DNA of 64,000 nt, taken from Chloroflexota bacterium (GTDB lineage Bacteria; Chloroflexota; Anaerolineae; Anaerolineales; Villigracilaceae). This document shows positions 1-8,759 of the stretch, in pieces. Position 1 is the first letter of the stretch; every line of letters begins with the position of its first letter. The position numbers and the translations under genes are program-made. The stretch covers positions 1 through 64,000 of the forward strand of contig JACPVF010000006.1 in NCBI GenBank assembly GCA_016191845.1. Reading direction: 5' to 3'. Under the pieces are notes generated by a model that made no database searches, was not told where the DNA came from, and saw only the letters and a program-made list of their open reading frames with translations.

Positions 1-196
1 CCCGCCGGCGGTGGGTGCCAGCACGGGCTTCGCCGATGTGCCCACCACCTACTGGGCGGCGGCCTGGATCAAGCAGCTGGCGGCCGAGGGTGTGACCGGT
101 GGTTGTGGCGGCGGCAACTTCTGCCCTGCCACCTCCGTCACCCGCGACCAGATGGCTGTCTTCCTCGTCCGTACCTTCCAACTCCCGCTCCCGTAA
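1..196 (+). CDS. C-terminal end of an SLH-domain surface protein (5' end outside window)
   Basis: The reading frame is open from base 2 and ends at TAA 194-196. It encodes the last SLH (S-layer homology) repeat of a longer protein. Visible are FADVPTTYWAAAWI, then GVTGGCGGGNFCP with the two cysteines seen in every SLH repeat of this window, then TRDQMAVFLVR and a stop. SLH repeats usually anchor exported proteins to the cell wall or envelope. The C-terminus closely matches those of the proteins at 4654-8589 and 8760-10208, so this is probably the third member of a tandem surface-protein group. The upstream domains and true start cannot be seen. Confidence 0.85.
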   Translation, partial: PPAVGASTGFADVPTTYWAAAWIKQLAAEGVTGGCGGGNFCPATSVTRDQMAVFLVRTFQLPLP

Positions 197-218
197 GCGT
201 GTGAACAGATAGCAAGTA

Positions 219-256
219 AAAAAGAGACAGTCGCCATATGGCGGCTGTCTCTTTAA
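219..256 (+). terminator. Intrinsic terminator after the SLH gene (bidirectional)
   Basis: The stem AGAGACAGTCGCC (223-) pairs with GGCGGCTGTCTCT (to 252) across a four-base ATAT loop, allowing one wobble. A-rich sequence precedes it and TTTAA follows, so it can stop transcription from both the SLH gene and the convergent regulator gene that ends at 280. Confidence 0.8.
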
Positions 257-279
257 TTCAGGGATCTATCGAAACGGGA

Positions 280-3078
280 TCAGGCTTCAGGTCCGACCAG
301 GATGATGCGGGGCAGGTCGCGGGGTGGACGTTCGGGCTGGTCGAGGAGAGCCTGTGCGACCAACTCGAGTTGCTTCAATCCCTTTTCCTGTGCAGACTTG
401 ACCACAGCTTGCGCAATCTGTCGCGAGGTTTCCACGTCGCCGCAGGCCAGGGCGGCAGCGCTTTGTACCTGCCGCCAGCGGATGGTCAACTCGAAACCCA
501 GGTCGGCGGGAGGTTCGCCCGCCATCGTCTCACGGGCTTCGTTAAACTGACCAGCGCCAATCTGCACGAGGGCCAGGTCGCTTTGAGCCCAGGCGTGGAT
601 GCGGGCATTGCTCTCCATGCCTGGCATGGACAAGGTCCGCTGGATGGTGGCCTGTGCGGCTTTGATTTCACTTTGCATCAGTTGGACCTCGGTCAGTAAG
701 CACAGGGCCGTGCCAAGTGCCCAGGTGTCGTTGGAGTTTCCCCCCACGGTCAGGGCCATGTCGAGGATGGAGCGAGCTTCGGCCAGTCGGTTCAGGCTGA
801 TCAGCGTGGATGCACGCGCGCCTTCCGAGCTAAGCAAGCCTTCGTGGTCGCCAACCAGACGCTCGATCTCGCTGGCTTGCTCAAAGCGTTGCAGGGCCTC
901 ATCGTATTCTTCGCGGACCCCGTGCAACACGCCCAGGTTATGCAGCACACCTGCGACACCGTACATGTCGCCCAGGGATTCGTATCCATGCAGGGCATCC
1001 TCGTAGGTTTTCAAGGCGGCTTGCGTATCGCCCCGTTCCATCAGCGCAGTGGCAGTATTCGAGAGGATGGCGCATTCGATCACCCGCAGGCCTGCAGTGC
1101 GGGCGCAATCGAGAGCGCGGCGGTAATGTGCGAGGGACTCGGTCCCTTCGGGGTGACGGGTGTAATTGATCCAGCCGAGGGTGCGTTCGGCACGCGCCCA
1201 GACGTCGTTGGCGGCTTGCGGCAGGGCTTCGGCAAATTGATTCGCCAGCTTGATAGCCAGGTTGGCGATGCGTTCGGCCTCATCGAATTGCGAGAGCACC
1301 AGGTGGGCGCGGCACTGGATGGATGCCAGACGCGCGCGGAGAAGCACGTCAGCTTCGCCCAGGCCCGCCATGGCCGATTGACAGAGGGGCAGCGCCTCAG
1401 CGGACCGTCCACGCTGGAGCAGGATTTGTGCCAGGTTGCGGACGATCTGCGCGCGCACAGCAGGCAGGTTTTGCGCCAGCGAGAGCGCCTCGCGATAACT
1501 GGCCTCGGCGTCGGCGGCGCGGAAGGTGCCGCGCAGCAGGTCGCCACGCGCGGTGAGCAGGCGGCGGCGCAGGGTGGAAGTGTCGCCGCGTTTGCGGGCG
1601 GCGCGTTCGAGAGCCTCATCCACAACCTGGACGGCGGCACTGGCTTGTCCACGGTTGAACAGTTCCTCGCTGCGGTCACCCAACACTTCGGCGGCCTGCT
1701 CCAGGTCGCCTGCGCGCGTCCAGTGATGGGCCGCTTCGACCAGATTGCCCGCCGCCTCGGACCATTCCGCAGCCAGGCGATGCACGCGCTTCCTGCGGGA
1801 GGCATCGGTACCGAGCGTGGCATAAAGATGATCGCGTACCAGCGGGTGCAATGACGCATGGCGCGGATTGTCCACCAGGTGACGCGGGCGAATCTCAGAC
1901 AGGGCTATCTCGAAGTGCACGGTCGGTTCGTACTTCTGCGCTAGCTCGATCAACATCTCATCGTACAGGTCGAGCGGATGGCGGAAAGCCGAGAGAAGTG
2001 CGGCCAGCCATTCAGCGGCGGGGGAGAGGTCGCGCAGTAAGGTGTCGAGCAGGTAGGCCGTCACCTGCGGATAGGTCTCCAGGTGTTCGATGAAGGCGTC
2101 TGGGTCCAGTTGTGATTCGATCAATTGTCCTGCCGCCAACCGCAGCAGCATGGGGTTGCGGTCAGTGCGGATCAACAGCCGTTCCAGTTGCCCCTTGTCT
2201 AGGTCCAGGCCCAGGCGGCGGACCAGGTCACGTGCCTCGGCGGGCTCCAGCCCGCTGACGTTGATCTCAGCGATGGGCAGGAGTCCGCCCTGACGGCTGG
2301 TCAGCAGCAGGCTGACGGTGGGCAGCCCGCTCAGTTGTTTCAGCAACGACAGGCTGGTTTCGTCATCCGCCAGCAGGTGGGCATCTTCGATGCACAACAA
2401 GGCGGGGTGTTCCCCCAAAGCGGCGCGGATTTGCGCCAGTTGCTGGTCAAGCGCGATGGGCGCCGCCTCGCTGCGTCGTTCGACCAGCGGCTTGAGCTGC
2501 GACTGTCCATTCGAAAAGAGGAAGAGCGCTAACTGACGCAGGATGGCTTCAGCACTGGTGTTGACCTCGGCGGTCAGCGTGTGCCAGAAGACGGGGCCCT
2601 GATATTCGCGGGCGAGGGCGGCAGCCAGCGAAGTCTTGCCTGCGCCTGCCATGCCGCACAAGGCCAGGGCGCGTTCCCTGGCCAGAGTCGCGCGGATGCG
2701 TGCCAGCAATGTGACGCGATCCACCCGTTGGGCAGGCGGTGCAGGGATTTCCTCTAACGCGCCCAGGTCCTGCTCATCGAGGTGTTCGATGGTGATCTGG
2801 GTCAATTTGACCTTGGTTAATTTGCGTCCGCCGTGCGCTTCGGCCGCCAGTTGCAACAGGCGTTCCATGGCGGCGGGGTCGTTTTTGATGTCAAGGGCGG
2901 GGATGAAGAGCGCCGCGACCGTGGTCAGGTCGGGCAGGCGTTCGTTCTTTTCGAGGCGGCAGATGTGTGCTTCGGTATACCCGACGGCCTGCGCCAGGTC
3001 GCGCTGGGTGAGGTGGGCACGCTTACGCAGGTATTTGAGTTGGCTGCCGAAATCTTCGATGGCGAGGCTGGCGGGCAT
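280..3078 (-). CDS. XRE-type HTH / STAND ATPase / TPR transcriptional regulator
   Basis: This 932-residue protein has three parts. Residues about 10-65 are a Cro/C1-type helix-turn-helix (LTQRDLAQAVGYTEAHICRLE). Residues about 115-400 are an NB-ARC-like signal-transduction ATPase with Walker A GMAGAGKT at 142-149 and Walker B ALLCIEDAH near 226-234. From about residue 430 to the end are helical TPR repeats. This is the plan of MalT/AfsR-like regulators that oligomerise after ATP and ligand binding and then bind DNA. The gene is divergent from the operon starting at 3183, and the shared gap carries three TGTCAA repeats 34-61 bases before its start codon. Autoregulation and control of the surface protein at 4654 are inferred. 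Its ligand is unknown. A role in phage defence, as for other STAND proteins, is possible but nothing here supports it. Confidence 0.88.
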   Translation of the reverse strand: MPASLAIEDFGSQLKYLRKRAHLTQRDLAQAVGYTEAHICRLEKNERLPDLTTVAALFIPALDIKNDPAAMERLLQLAAEAHGGRKLTKVKLTQITIEHLDEQDLGALEEIPAPPAQRVDRVTLLARIRATLARERALALCGMAGAGKTSLAAALAREYQGPVFWHTLTAEVNTSAEAILRQLALFLFSNGQSQLKPLVERRSEAAPIALDQQLAQIRAALGEHPALLCIEDAHLLADDETSLSLLKQLSGLPTVSLLLTSRQGGLLPIAEINVSGLEPAEARDLVRRLGLDLDKGQLERLLIRTDRNPMLLRLAAGQLIESQLDPDAFIEHLETYPQVTAYLLDTLLRDLSPAAEWLAALLSAFRHPLDLYDEMLIELAQKYEPTVHFEIALSEIRPRHLVDNPRHASLHPLVRDHLYATLGTDASRRKRVHRLAAEWSEAAGNLVEAAHHWTRAGDLEQAAEVLGDRSEELFNRGQASAAVQVVDEALERAARKRGDTSTLRRRLLTARGDLLRGTFRAADAEASYREALSLAQNLPAVRAQIVRNLAQILLQRGRSAEALPLCQSAMAGLGEADVLLRARLASIQCRAHLVLSQFDEAERIANLAIKLANQFAEALPQAANDVWARAERTLGWINYTRHPEGTESLAHYRRALDCARTAGLRVIECAILSNTATALMERGDTQAALKTYEDALHGYESLGDMYGVAGVLHNLGVLHGVREEYDEALQRFEQASEIERLVGDHEGLLSSEGARASTLISLNRLAEARSILDMALTVGGNSNDTWALGTALCLLTEVQLMQSEIKAAQATIQRTLSMPGMESNARIHAWAQSDLALVQIGAGQFNEARETMAGEPPADLGFELTIRWRQVQSAAALACGDVETSRQIAQAVVKSAQEKGLKQLELVAQALLDQPERPPRDLPRIILVGPEA

Positions 3079-3110
3079 GATCTATCCTTTGGCGAAAGAC
3101 GGGGTTCCCG

Positions 3111-3163
3111 TTGTCAACCTTTGTCAAGAAATGTCAACTTTTTCAGAGAGCTTTTTGATACAT
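3111..3163 (+). promoter_or_regulatory. Tandem TGTCAA operator with extended -10 (site A)
   Basis: TGTCAA occurs at 3112-3117, 3122-3127 and 3132-3137, exactly 10 bp apart and therefore on the same face of the helix. An extended -10-like TGATACAT begins at 3156, 24 bp after the start of the last repeat. A near-identical copy with the same spacing lies at 4587-4629. The site sits between the divergent regulator (start 3078) and the small gene at 3183, so it can serve both. Binding by the regulator is inferred. Confidence 0.65.
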
Positions 3164-3182
3164 TAGGCATCAGAGGTAACCG

Positions 3183-3437
3183 ATGCCGCGACTTGTTCAC
3201 CGTCAGGTCACTACCATTCAAATCGTCTCCGTTGAAGTCACCTGGACGGAGGAGCAGGAGGATGCTCCATCCTCGGGGAAGAAGTCTGCGAGAGCCCAGC
3301 GGCGGCGCAAGTCGATGCGCGAAATCAAGAACGTGCAGGATGAAGGCCCGCCCACTGTGGAGACCCCCCAGGCCGAGGACGAGTCGCAACCCCTGCGACA
3401 AATTTCCGCTGACGATACTACAAGTTCTGATTTCTGA
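3183..3437 (+). CDS. Small charged hypothetical protein (84 aa)
   Basis: The start ATG at 3183 has an AGAGG ribosome binding site six bases upstream. The protein has 84 residues, no cysteines and no membrane segment. A short beta-like N-terminus (TTIQIVSVEVTW) is followed by a Lys/Arg-rich middle (SARAQRRRKSMREIK) and an acidic C-terminus. I recognise no family. It is the first gene downstream of promoter site A and is followed 50 bp later by the helix-hairpin-helix gene, so it may be co-transcribed with it and could be a small accessory or DNA-binding protein. It could also be a spurious ORF, but the good ribosome binding site and clean promoter placement favour a real gene. Confidence 0.55.
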   Translation: MPRLVHRQVTTIQIVSVEVTWTEEQEDAPSSGKKSARAQRRRKSMREIKNVQDEGPPTVETPQAEDESQPLRQISADDTTSSDF

Positions 3438-3487
3438 AAAGACAAATCATACAAAAATAGTCTATAAAGCTATAAGGAGATTTCGCC

Positions 3488-3748
3488 ATGGGATTCCCTG
3501 AACGTGACCGCAAACGCATGTTGAATCTGGTGGGGGTGGGACCGATGATGGTGACCCGCCTCGAGGAACTGGGATTCACATCCCTCAACCAACTGGCCAA
3601 ACAAGACCCCAACTCCATCGGACACATCTTCACCCAAAAGATGGGACTGGCAGGCTGGCATCGTACTCCGCGTGCGCGTCGAACGGTACAGACCCTGATC
3701 GAGTTTGCGCGCGCCGAGGTGTCACAGCGTAAAGCCGGGCAGGGGTAA
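3488..3748 (+). CDS. Helix-hairpin-helix protein of the Cdd1/DUF4332 type
   Basis: An AAGGAGA ribosome binding site at 3473-3479 lies eight bases before the start. The 86-residue product carries a helix-hairpin-helix motif at about residues 12-40 (LVGVGPMMVTRLEELGFTSL). This motif binds DNA backbone non-specifically, or mediates protein contacts in the small stand-alone Cdd1/TfoX-like proteins. The rest is helical and basic. It lies between an unknown charged protein and a membrane protein on the same strand (next start 3759, 10 bp after the stop), consistent with an operon. The biological role is not known from the sequence. Confidence 0.7.
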   Translation: MGFPERDRKRMLNLVGVGPMMVTRLEELGFTSLNQLAKQDPNSIGHIFTQKMGLAGWHRTPRARRTVQTLIEFARAEVSQRKAGQG

Positions 3749-3758
3749 TGGCGGTGTC

Positions 3759-4502
3759 ATGAGCACACCCGACCTGATGCCAATCCTCGGTTTCACGGAA
3801 GCCGATCTCTATGCCAATCGCAGCGGACGCTTCTCGGAGGAGCAAAGGAAACGCTTGGTCAAAGAGGAGGGTGGAACCAGGAGAAGTGCCCTCGGCATGG
3901 GCATCTTCATGACCATCATCGCGCTGTTGGGACCTGCCATTGCCGTGTGGGTGGGAGTGGCCAATGGCCGCGAAAACTTGGCCATGACGATCGGATTTGC
4001 CTTGGGCTTTGGCTGTCTCTGGCCGTTGATGTATGGATTCGTGGCCTATATCTTTCTAAGCCGCCTCTCCGTCAAGATGGAGCCACGCGTTGGGAAGGTG
4101 GAAGGCCCTGTCAATATTGTCAAAGTGATTCGCAAGAACTACAACTCGGCCTCGAATTCATACACGGAATTTAGCGTATATGAATTGCGTGTGGGCGGAC
4201 GCATTTTCGAAGTGCAGGCTGGGCTTCCCAACTTGATGATGCAGGGCGATGTGTATGTCGTGTACTTTGCTGACTTTGGTTCCGCTCACAAACCGCAGGT
4301 GCTTTCGGCCGAGTGGCTGACGAAGGCAGGTTCCATGCATCAGGTCCAGACTGAGCCGCTGATGGCCGACGCGAAGGTGCTCGAATACCTCAAGCAGGGG
4401 GAGACTCTCAAGGCTATCCGCGCATATCGTGCTTTGCATAAAAGCAGTTACGAAGAGGCACGCTCCATCGTCGAAGAGATTCGATTGCAAATGGCGCGTT
4501 GA
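3759..4502 (+). CDS. Two-TM membrane protein with an L7/L12-C-terminal-like tail
   Basis: The ATG at 3759 (MSTPDLMPILGF) is preferred over an in-frame start at 3705 that would overlap the upstream gene; its ribosome binding site is weak and coupling to the previous gene is likely. The product has 247 residues. Two hydrophobic helices at about residues 47-105 (FMTIIALLGPAIAVWVGVA and the segment ending VAYIFLSRL) are followed by a soluble domain. The last 40 residues (KVLEYLKQGETLKAIRAYRA, then SYEEARSIVEEI) resemble the ribosomal protein L7/L12 C-terminal fold found as an accessory domain in bacterial membrane proteins. Specific function unknown. Confidence 0.7.
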   Translation: MSTPDLMPILGFTEADLYANRSGRFSEEQRKRLVKEEGGTRRSALGMGIFMTIIALLGPAIAVWVGVANGRENLAMTIGFALGFGCLWPLMYGFVAYIFLSRLSVKMEPRVGKVEGPVNIVKVIRKNYNSASNSYTEFSVYELRVGGRIFEVQAGLPNLMMQGDVYVVYFADFGSAHKPQVLSAEWLTKAGSMHQVQTEPLMADAKVLEYLKQGETLKAIRAYRALHKSSYEEARSIVEEIRLQMAR

Positions 4503-4523
4503 AAATTGTTCAGATGAGTGCAG

Positions 4524-4550
4524 CAGGAGACAATAGGTCTCCTGTTTTTA
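4524..4550 (+). terminator. Intrinsic terminator of the 3183-4502 operon
   Basis: CAGGAGAC (4524-4531) pairs with GTCTCCTG (4537-4544) across a five-base loop, followed by TTTTTA. Confidence 0.8.
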
Positions 4551-4586
4551 TCCCGTACCAATGTCCTACCTTCGGCGGGTCAGCGC

Positions 4587-4629
4587 TGACAAGAAATGTC
4601 AACTTTTAAAACCACGCTCCTGATACAGT
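4587..4629 (+). promoter_or_regulatory. Tandem TGACAA/TGTCAA operator with extended -10 (site B)
   Basis: TGACAA 4587-4592 and TGTCAA 4597-4602 are 10 bp apart, and TGATACAG starts at 4621. Over the first 21 bases it matches site A (from 3122) at 20 positions, and the distance to TGATAC (34 bp) is identical. It lies about 25-65 bp before the start of the 1311-residue surface protein. This conservation in otherwise unrelated intergenic DNA indicates a shared regulator. Confidence 0.65.
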
Positions 4630-4653
4630 GAGACCATCAGTAAAGGAGAACAA

Positions 4654-7600
4654 ATGAAAACCAGACTCTTTTCGCTCGTGTTATTACTCGCACTGACCTT
4701 CAGCGCCCTTTCCCCGGTGGGGACGGCCCAGGCCAAAACTGCGGCCTCCACCCCTGCGGTGCAGGGTACGTCGCCTGCAGGGATGTTGAATCCTGACGGT
4801 ACGCTCAACTTGAAAGCGGGTGTCAGCGGCGCGCTTGACCTTCAGGGGTATGGCGTCCAACTTGACCCGCTCAAAGGTCCGGTATTTACACCTGCTGCCT
4901 CGGTCCCCGCGGGGACGTGGGCGGCGGTCGGCAATGGTGGCGGTGCCATTGATGGGGGAGTGCGCGCCATCCTCGTGGACGGCACGGATGTGTATGTGGG
5001 CGGTAGTTTCTCTGATGCGGCCAACCTCCCTGAGGCTGATTATGTCGCCAAATGGGATGGAGTAAACTGGTCTGGGCTGGGTAGTAATGGGTACGGCGGT
5101 GGCGCGTTAACCAACGATGTCACCTCTCTGGCCATGGTTGGCACGGACTTGTACGTGGGCGGCTGGTTTAGTACGTTCAACTCGAACGGCCTTTACCTTG
5201 AAGGCGGGGCTTATATTGCCAAATGGAACGGTTCGACCTGGTCGGCGTTGGGCAATGACGGCGCAGGTGGAAGCTCTCTGAACAATGGCGTGACCGCTCT
5301 GGCCGTCAACGGCACGGACCTGTATGTGGGTGGGAGTTTCACCGATGTCAAGAACGGCAGCACCACCTTGACCGCAGCCGATTATGTCGCCAAATGGGAT
5401 ACCCAGGCAGGGAGTTGGTCTGCCTTGGGCGACAACGGCTCGAACAATGGCTCATTTGCCAGCGGAACCTACATCAGTTCACTGGTGTACAACAGTGGCG
5501 TTTTGTATGTAGGCGGCCAGTTCTTGAACGTCAATGACGGCGGCGCTCCGCAGACTGCCGCTGATAACATCGCTCAATGGGATGGTGTGCATTGGTCTTC
5601 GCTCGGCAGCAATGGATCAGGGGAGGGACCCATAGGTGGCGCAGTCTTCACCCTGGCCGCCAGCGGCACGGATCTTTACGTGGGCGGTCAGTTCAATGAC
5701 GTGAGCAATAACGGTACGACTCTTACTGCGGGTGACTGGATTGTACGTTGGGATGGCTCCAACTGGCATGCATTGGGCAGCAATGGTTTTAACAACGGCT
5801 CTTTGAATAATTACGTCACCTCCATCTTGATAGACGGTTTGGATGTGTATGTGGGTGGCAGCTTTTACGATGTAAATAATAATGGCACCGTTCTGCCTGC
5901 CGCAGATGCCATCGCCAAATGGGATGGGAGCAGTTGGTCTGCCATAGGCGATAATGGAGCGGGAAATGGTGCCTTCTCGCGAAGTGGCTCGGACGTCATG
6001 GCGTTGGCCTTGCAAGGCGGCATCCTGCTGGCAGGCGGGTATTTCTATGACCCGGTCGACAATAATACACCGCTGCTTCAGGCTGATTTCCTGGTTCAGT
6101 GGAATGGCGGATATTGGTCTGGCGTCGGATCAACTTCCAACGGCGCGCTGGTTAACGGCTACGGCGGTAGCCAGGTTAGCGTGGTATTGGTAGATGGGAC
6201 TGATATCTATGTGGGCGGACGATTCGTCGATATCTCCAATCATGGCCTGAACATTCCAGAGGCCGATTACCTTGTCAAATGGGATGGCGTGGATTGGTCT
6301 GCCGTGGGAGATGGTGGGTCGGGCTACGGCTCATTGAACGGACCTGTCTATGCACTGGCAATGGTCGGCACTGACCTGTACGTAGGCGGACAATTTACCA
6401 ATGTCAAGGACAAAGATGCTACCCTGACTGCCGCCGATTATGTGGCCAAATTCGACACGCTGACCGGAAATTGGTCCGCATTGGGTGATAATGGGTCGAG
6501 CAATGGGGCCATGTCGAGTGGCTCCTATATCGCGGCATTGATCGCTGACGGCACAGACTTGTATGTGGGCGGCGGGTTCTCCAATGTTAGCAATCACGGC
6601 ACTCCTGTTTCCGAGGCCGACAACCTTGCGAAGTGGGATACCCTGACGGGGACCTGGTCCGCGTTGGGAAATAATGGTGCAGGCACCGGTGCATTGAACG
6701 GATTTGTAGCTGCATTGGCTGTGGATGACTCTCACAATCTCTATGCAGGTGGATACTTCACCGATGCGGCAGGCATCGCCACCGCCGACTATATTGCCAA
6801 ATGGAACAACGCCAACTGGTCTGCCTTGGGCGATAACAACGCGGGGAATGGTTCACTCAATCAAGGCGTGGAGGCCATCGCTGTCAGTGGAACCGACGTG
6901 TATGCAGGCGGCACCTTCGCCAACGTCAACAACCACGGCACCATTCTCAATGCCGCCGACCTGGTAGCCAAATGGGACGGCACGAACTGGTCAGCGTTGG
7001 GCAGTAATGGTATGAATGATGGCATATTCTGTGTCGGTTGTGGCAATCGAGTGGACGCCATCCTGGTTCATGGCAGTGACGTGTATATTGGCGGCACGTT
7101 CACTGATCTGCGTAGCAACAACGTCGTTGACCCCGCTGCTGATTACATCGCCAAATGGGACGGATCCCAATGGACCTCCCTCGGTGATGATGGTGCGGGC
7201 AACGGGTCGCTCGATTCCAACGTGTACGCGTTAACCATGCAAGGAACCGACCTGTTGGTGGGCGGTGCCTTCACGAACGTCAACGACAACGGAACCGTGA
7301 TCGGGGAGGCTGACTATCTGGCCGCCTACGGCATGACCACCTCCACCACCGACACGACCCCGCCGACAGTGGTTTCCGTCAAACGGGCCAGCCCCAACCC
7401 CACCAGCGCCGACAGTGTGGACTTTACCGTTACCTTCTCGGAGAACATCTATTTCCCCTGGCCATCCGTCTTTACGGTAACGCAGAGCGGTGTCAGCGGC
7501 GCGGAGGTCACGGGCTGGACGGGTTCAGGCAGCGTATACACCTTCCACGTCAGCACAGGCAGCGGCACGGGGACCATCCGCCTGGATGTAACCGATGACG

Positions 7601-8589
7601 ATACCATCGTCGATGCGGCGGGCAATCCTCTAGGTGGCGTGGGGGCGGGGAATGGTGCCTACACCAGCGGGGAGGTTTACAACGTGACCGACACCTCCTT
7701 CCCCACGGTGCAGTCCATCGATCGTGCCAATCCCAATCCCACGTTGGGCCCCACGGTAACCTTCGCCGTCACCTTCTCTGAACCTGTCACAGGCGTGGAC
7801 AAGACTGATTTCGTTCCGACCGTCAGCGGATTGACCGGCCCTGTCGTCAATAGCGTCACAGGCTCGGGCGCGGACTATCTCGTCATCGTGGATGCCGGCA
7901 CGGGCAGCGGTACCATCCGCCTCGACCTGGTGGACGACAACACCATCTTCGACCTGCTCTCGCATTCGCTGGGTGGGTCAGGCGCAGGCAACGGGAACTT
8001 CAACACGGGCCAGAGCTACAACATCCGCACGACCACCTTTACCGATGTGCCTGCTGATTATTGGTCGTGGCAGTTCATCGAGCGTCTGTTCGGTGCGGGC
8101 ATCACAGGCGGATGTTCCAACAGTCCGATGATGTATTGTCCTGAGGTCTACGTCACGCGTGCACAGATGGCGGTCTTCCTCCTGCGCGGGGAGCATGGTT
8201 CGGCCTACACGCCGCCCGCCGCGACGGGCGCCATGTTTGGCGATGTCCCCGCGGGATATTGGGCGGGTGCGTGGATCGAGGAACTCGCGGTTGAGGGCAT
8301 CACAGGCGGATGTGGCAACGGCAACTATTGCCCTGAGACCGTGGTGACGCGCGATCAGATGGCGGTCTTCCTCCTGCGCGCCAAACACGGTGGGACGTAT
8401 ACTCCGCCGAATGCAACAGGCGCCATGTTCGCTGATGTGCCGCTGGGGTATTGGGCCGACAAGTGGATCGAGCAACTGGCTACGGAAGGCATTACGGGGG
8501 GCTGCGGCGGTGGAAATTACTGTCCATCCACCCCTGTCAACCGTGCGCAGATGGCGGTCTTCCTGGTACGGACGTTCTATCTGCCATAA
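4654..8589 (+). CDS. Giant secreted repeat protein with Ig-like and SLH domains
   Basis: The ATG at 4654 follows AAAGGAG. A signal peptide (about residues 1-27, ending AQAKT) leads into roughly 800 residues of a degenerate repeat of about 50-60 residues with the core DLYVGGSFTDV, then ADYVAKWDG, then WSALGSNG. Such Trp/Gly-rich units look like blades of beta-propellers. Two bacterial Ig-like domains follow (from about residues 900 and 1012, each opening with PTV and a Pro-Asn-Pro element). Three SLH repeats (about 1126-1311), each with GG/NC...YCP cysteines, end the protein. It is probably displayed on the cell surface and anchored by the SLH repeats. Ligand or catalytic activity is not evident. 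Promoter site B and the terminator at 8605 suggest a single-gene transcript, probably controlled by the regulator at 280-3078. Confidence 0.85.
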   Translation: MKTRLFSLVLLLALTFSALSPVGTAQAKTAASTPAVQGTSPAGMLNPDGTLNLKAGVSGALDLQGYGVQLDPLKGPVFTPAASVPAGTWAAVGNGGGAIDGGVRAILVDGTDVYVGGSFSDAANLPEADYVAKWDGVNWSGLGSNGYGGGALTNDVTSLAMVGTDLYVGGWFSTFNSNGLYLEGGAYIAKWNGSTWSALGNDGAGGSSLNNGVTALAVNGTDLYVGGSFTDVKNGSTTLTAADYVAKWDTQAGSWSALGDNGSNNGSFASGTYISSLVYNSGVLYVGGQFLNVNDGGAPQTAADNIAQWDGVHWSSLGSNGSGEGPIGGAVFTLAASGTDLYVGGQFNDVSNNGTTLTAGDWIVRWDGSNWHALGSNGFNNGSLNNYVTSILIDGLDVYVGGSFYDVNNNGTVLPAADAIAKWDGSSWSAIGDNGAGNGAFSRSGSDVMALALQGGILLAGGYFYDPVDNNTPLLQADFLVQWNGGYWSGVGSTSNGALVNGYGGSQVSVVLVDGTDIYVGGRFVDISNHGLNIPEADYLVKWDGVDWSAVGDGGSGYGSLNGPVYALAMVGTDLYVGGQFTNVKDKDATLTAADYVAKFDTLTGNWSALGDNGSSNGAMSSGSYIAALIADGTDLYVGGGFSNVSNHGTPVSEADNLAKWDTLTGTWSALGNNGAGTGALNGFVAALAVDDSHNLYAGGYFTDAAGIATADYIAKWNNANWSALGDNNAGNGSLNQGVEAIAVSGTDVYAGGTFANVNNHGTILNAADLVAKWDGTNWSALGSNGMNDGIFCVGCGNRVDAILVHGSDVYIGGTFTDLRSNNVVDPAADYIAKWDGSQWTSLGDDGAGNGSLDSNVYALTMQGTDLLVGGAFTNVNDNGTVIGEADYLAAYGMTTSTTDTTPPTVVSVKRASPNPTSADSVDFTVTFSENIYFPWPSVFTVTQSGVSGAEVTGWTGSGSVYTFHVSTGSGTGTIRLDVTDDDTIVDAAGNPLGGVGAGNGAYTSGEVYNVTDTSFPTVQSIDRANPNPTLGPTVTFAVTFSEPVTGVDKTDFVPTVSGLTGPVVNSVTGSGADYLVIVDAGTGSGTIRLDLVDDNTIFDLLSHSLGGSGAGNGNFNTGQSYNIRTTTFTDVPADYWSWQFIERLFGAGITGGCSNSPMMYCPEVYVTRAQMAVFLLRGEHGSAYTPPAATGAMFGDVPAGYWAGAWIEELAVEGITGGCGNGNYCPETVVTRDQMAVFLLRAKHGGTYTPPNATGAMFADVPLGYWADKWIEQLATEGITGGCGGGNYCPSTPVNRAQMAVFLVRTFYLP

Positions 8590-8604
8590 AAGCCAATTCA
8601 AGCC

Positions 8605-8641
8605 GACAGCGCTCCTGAGAACAGGGGCGCTGTCCTTTTTT
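8605..8641 (+). terminator. Intrinsic terminator of the giant surface-protein gene
   Basis: GACAGCGCTCCTG (from 8605) pairs with CAGGGGCGCTGTC (to 8634), with an AGAA loop and one wobble, followed by a run of Ts at 8636-8641. Confidence 0.85.
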
Positions 8642-8759
8642 AGTACCTATGTCCCACCTTTTTCGAGGCAGTTAAGAATTCTGTAATGGCTCGCAGGGAG
8701 ATGAATCCTGTATAGTGGGGATGTCGATTGTGAAGTATTTCTCATTTTGGGAGGGACCC

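Noticed and set aside
844-1854. Long plus-strand ORF opposite the STAND regulator
   Set aside because: It lies entirely on the antisense of a clear 932-residue protein and its translation has no recognisable motif; a GC-rich codon shadow.
280-3078. STAND/Avs-type antiphage defence protein
   Set aside because: The N-terminus is a DNA-binding helix-turn-helix and not an effector nuclease or protease; shared operators point to transcription control. No defence genes are near.
4554-8665. Shared motif ATGTCCYACCTT before the 4654 and 8760 genes
   Set aside because: The match is only about 12 bases with different distances to the starts; too weak to report as an operator.
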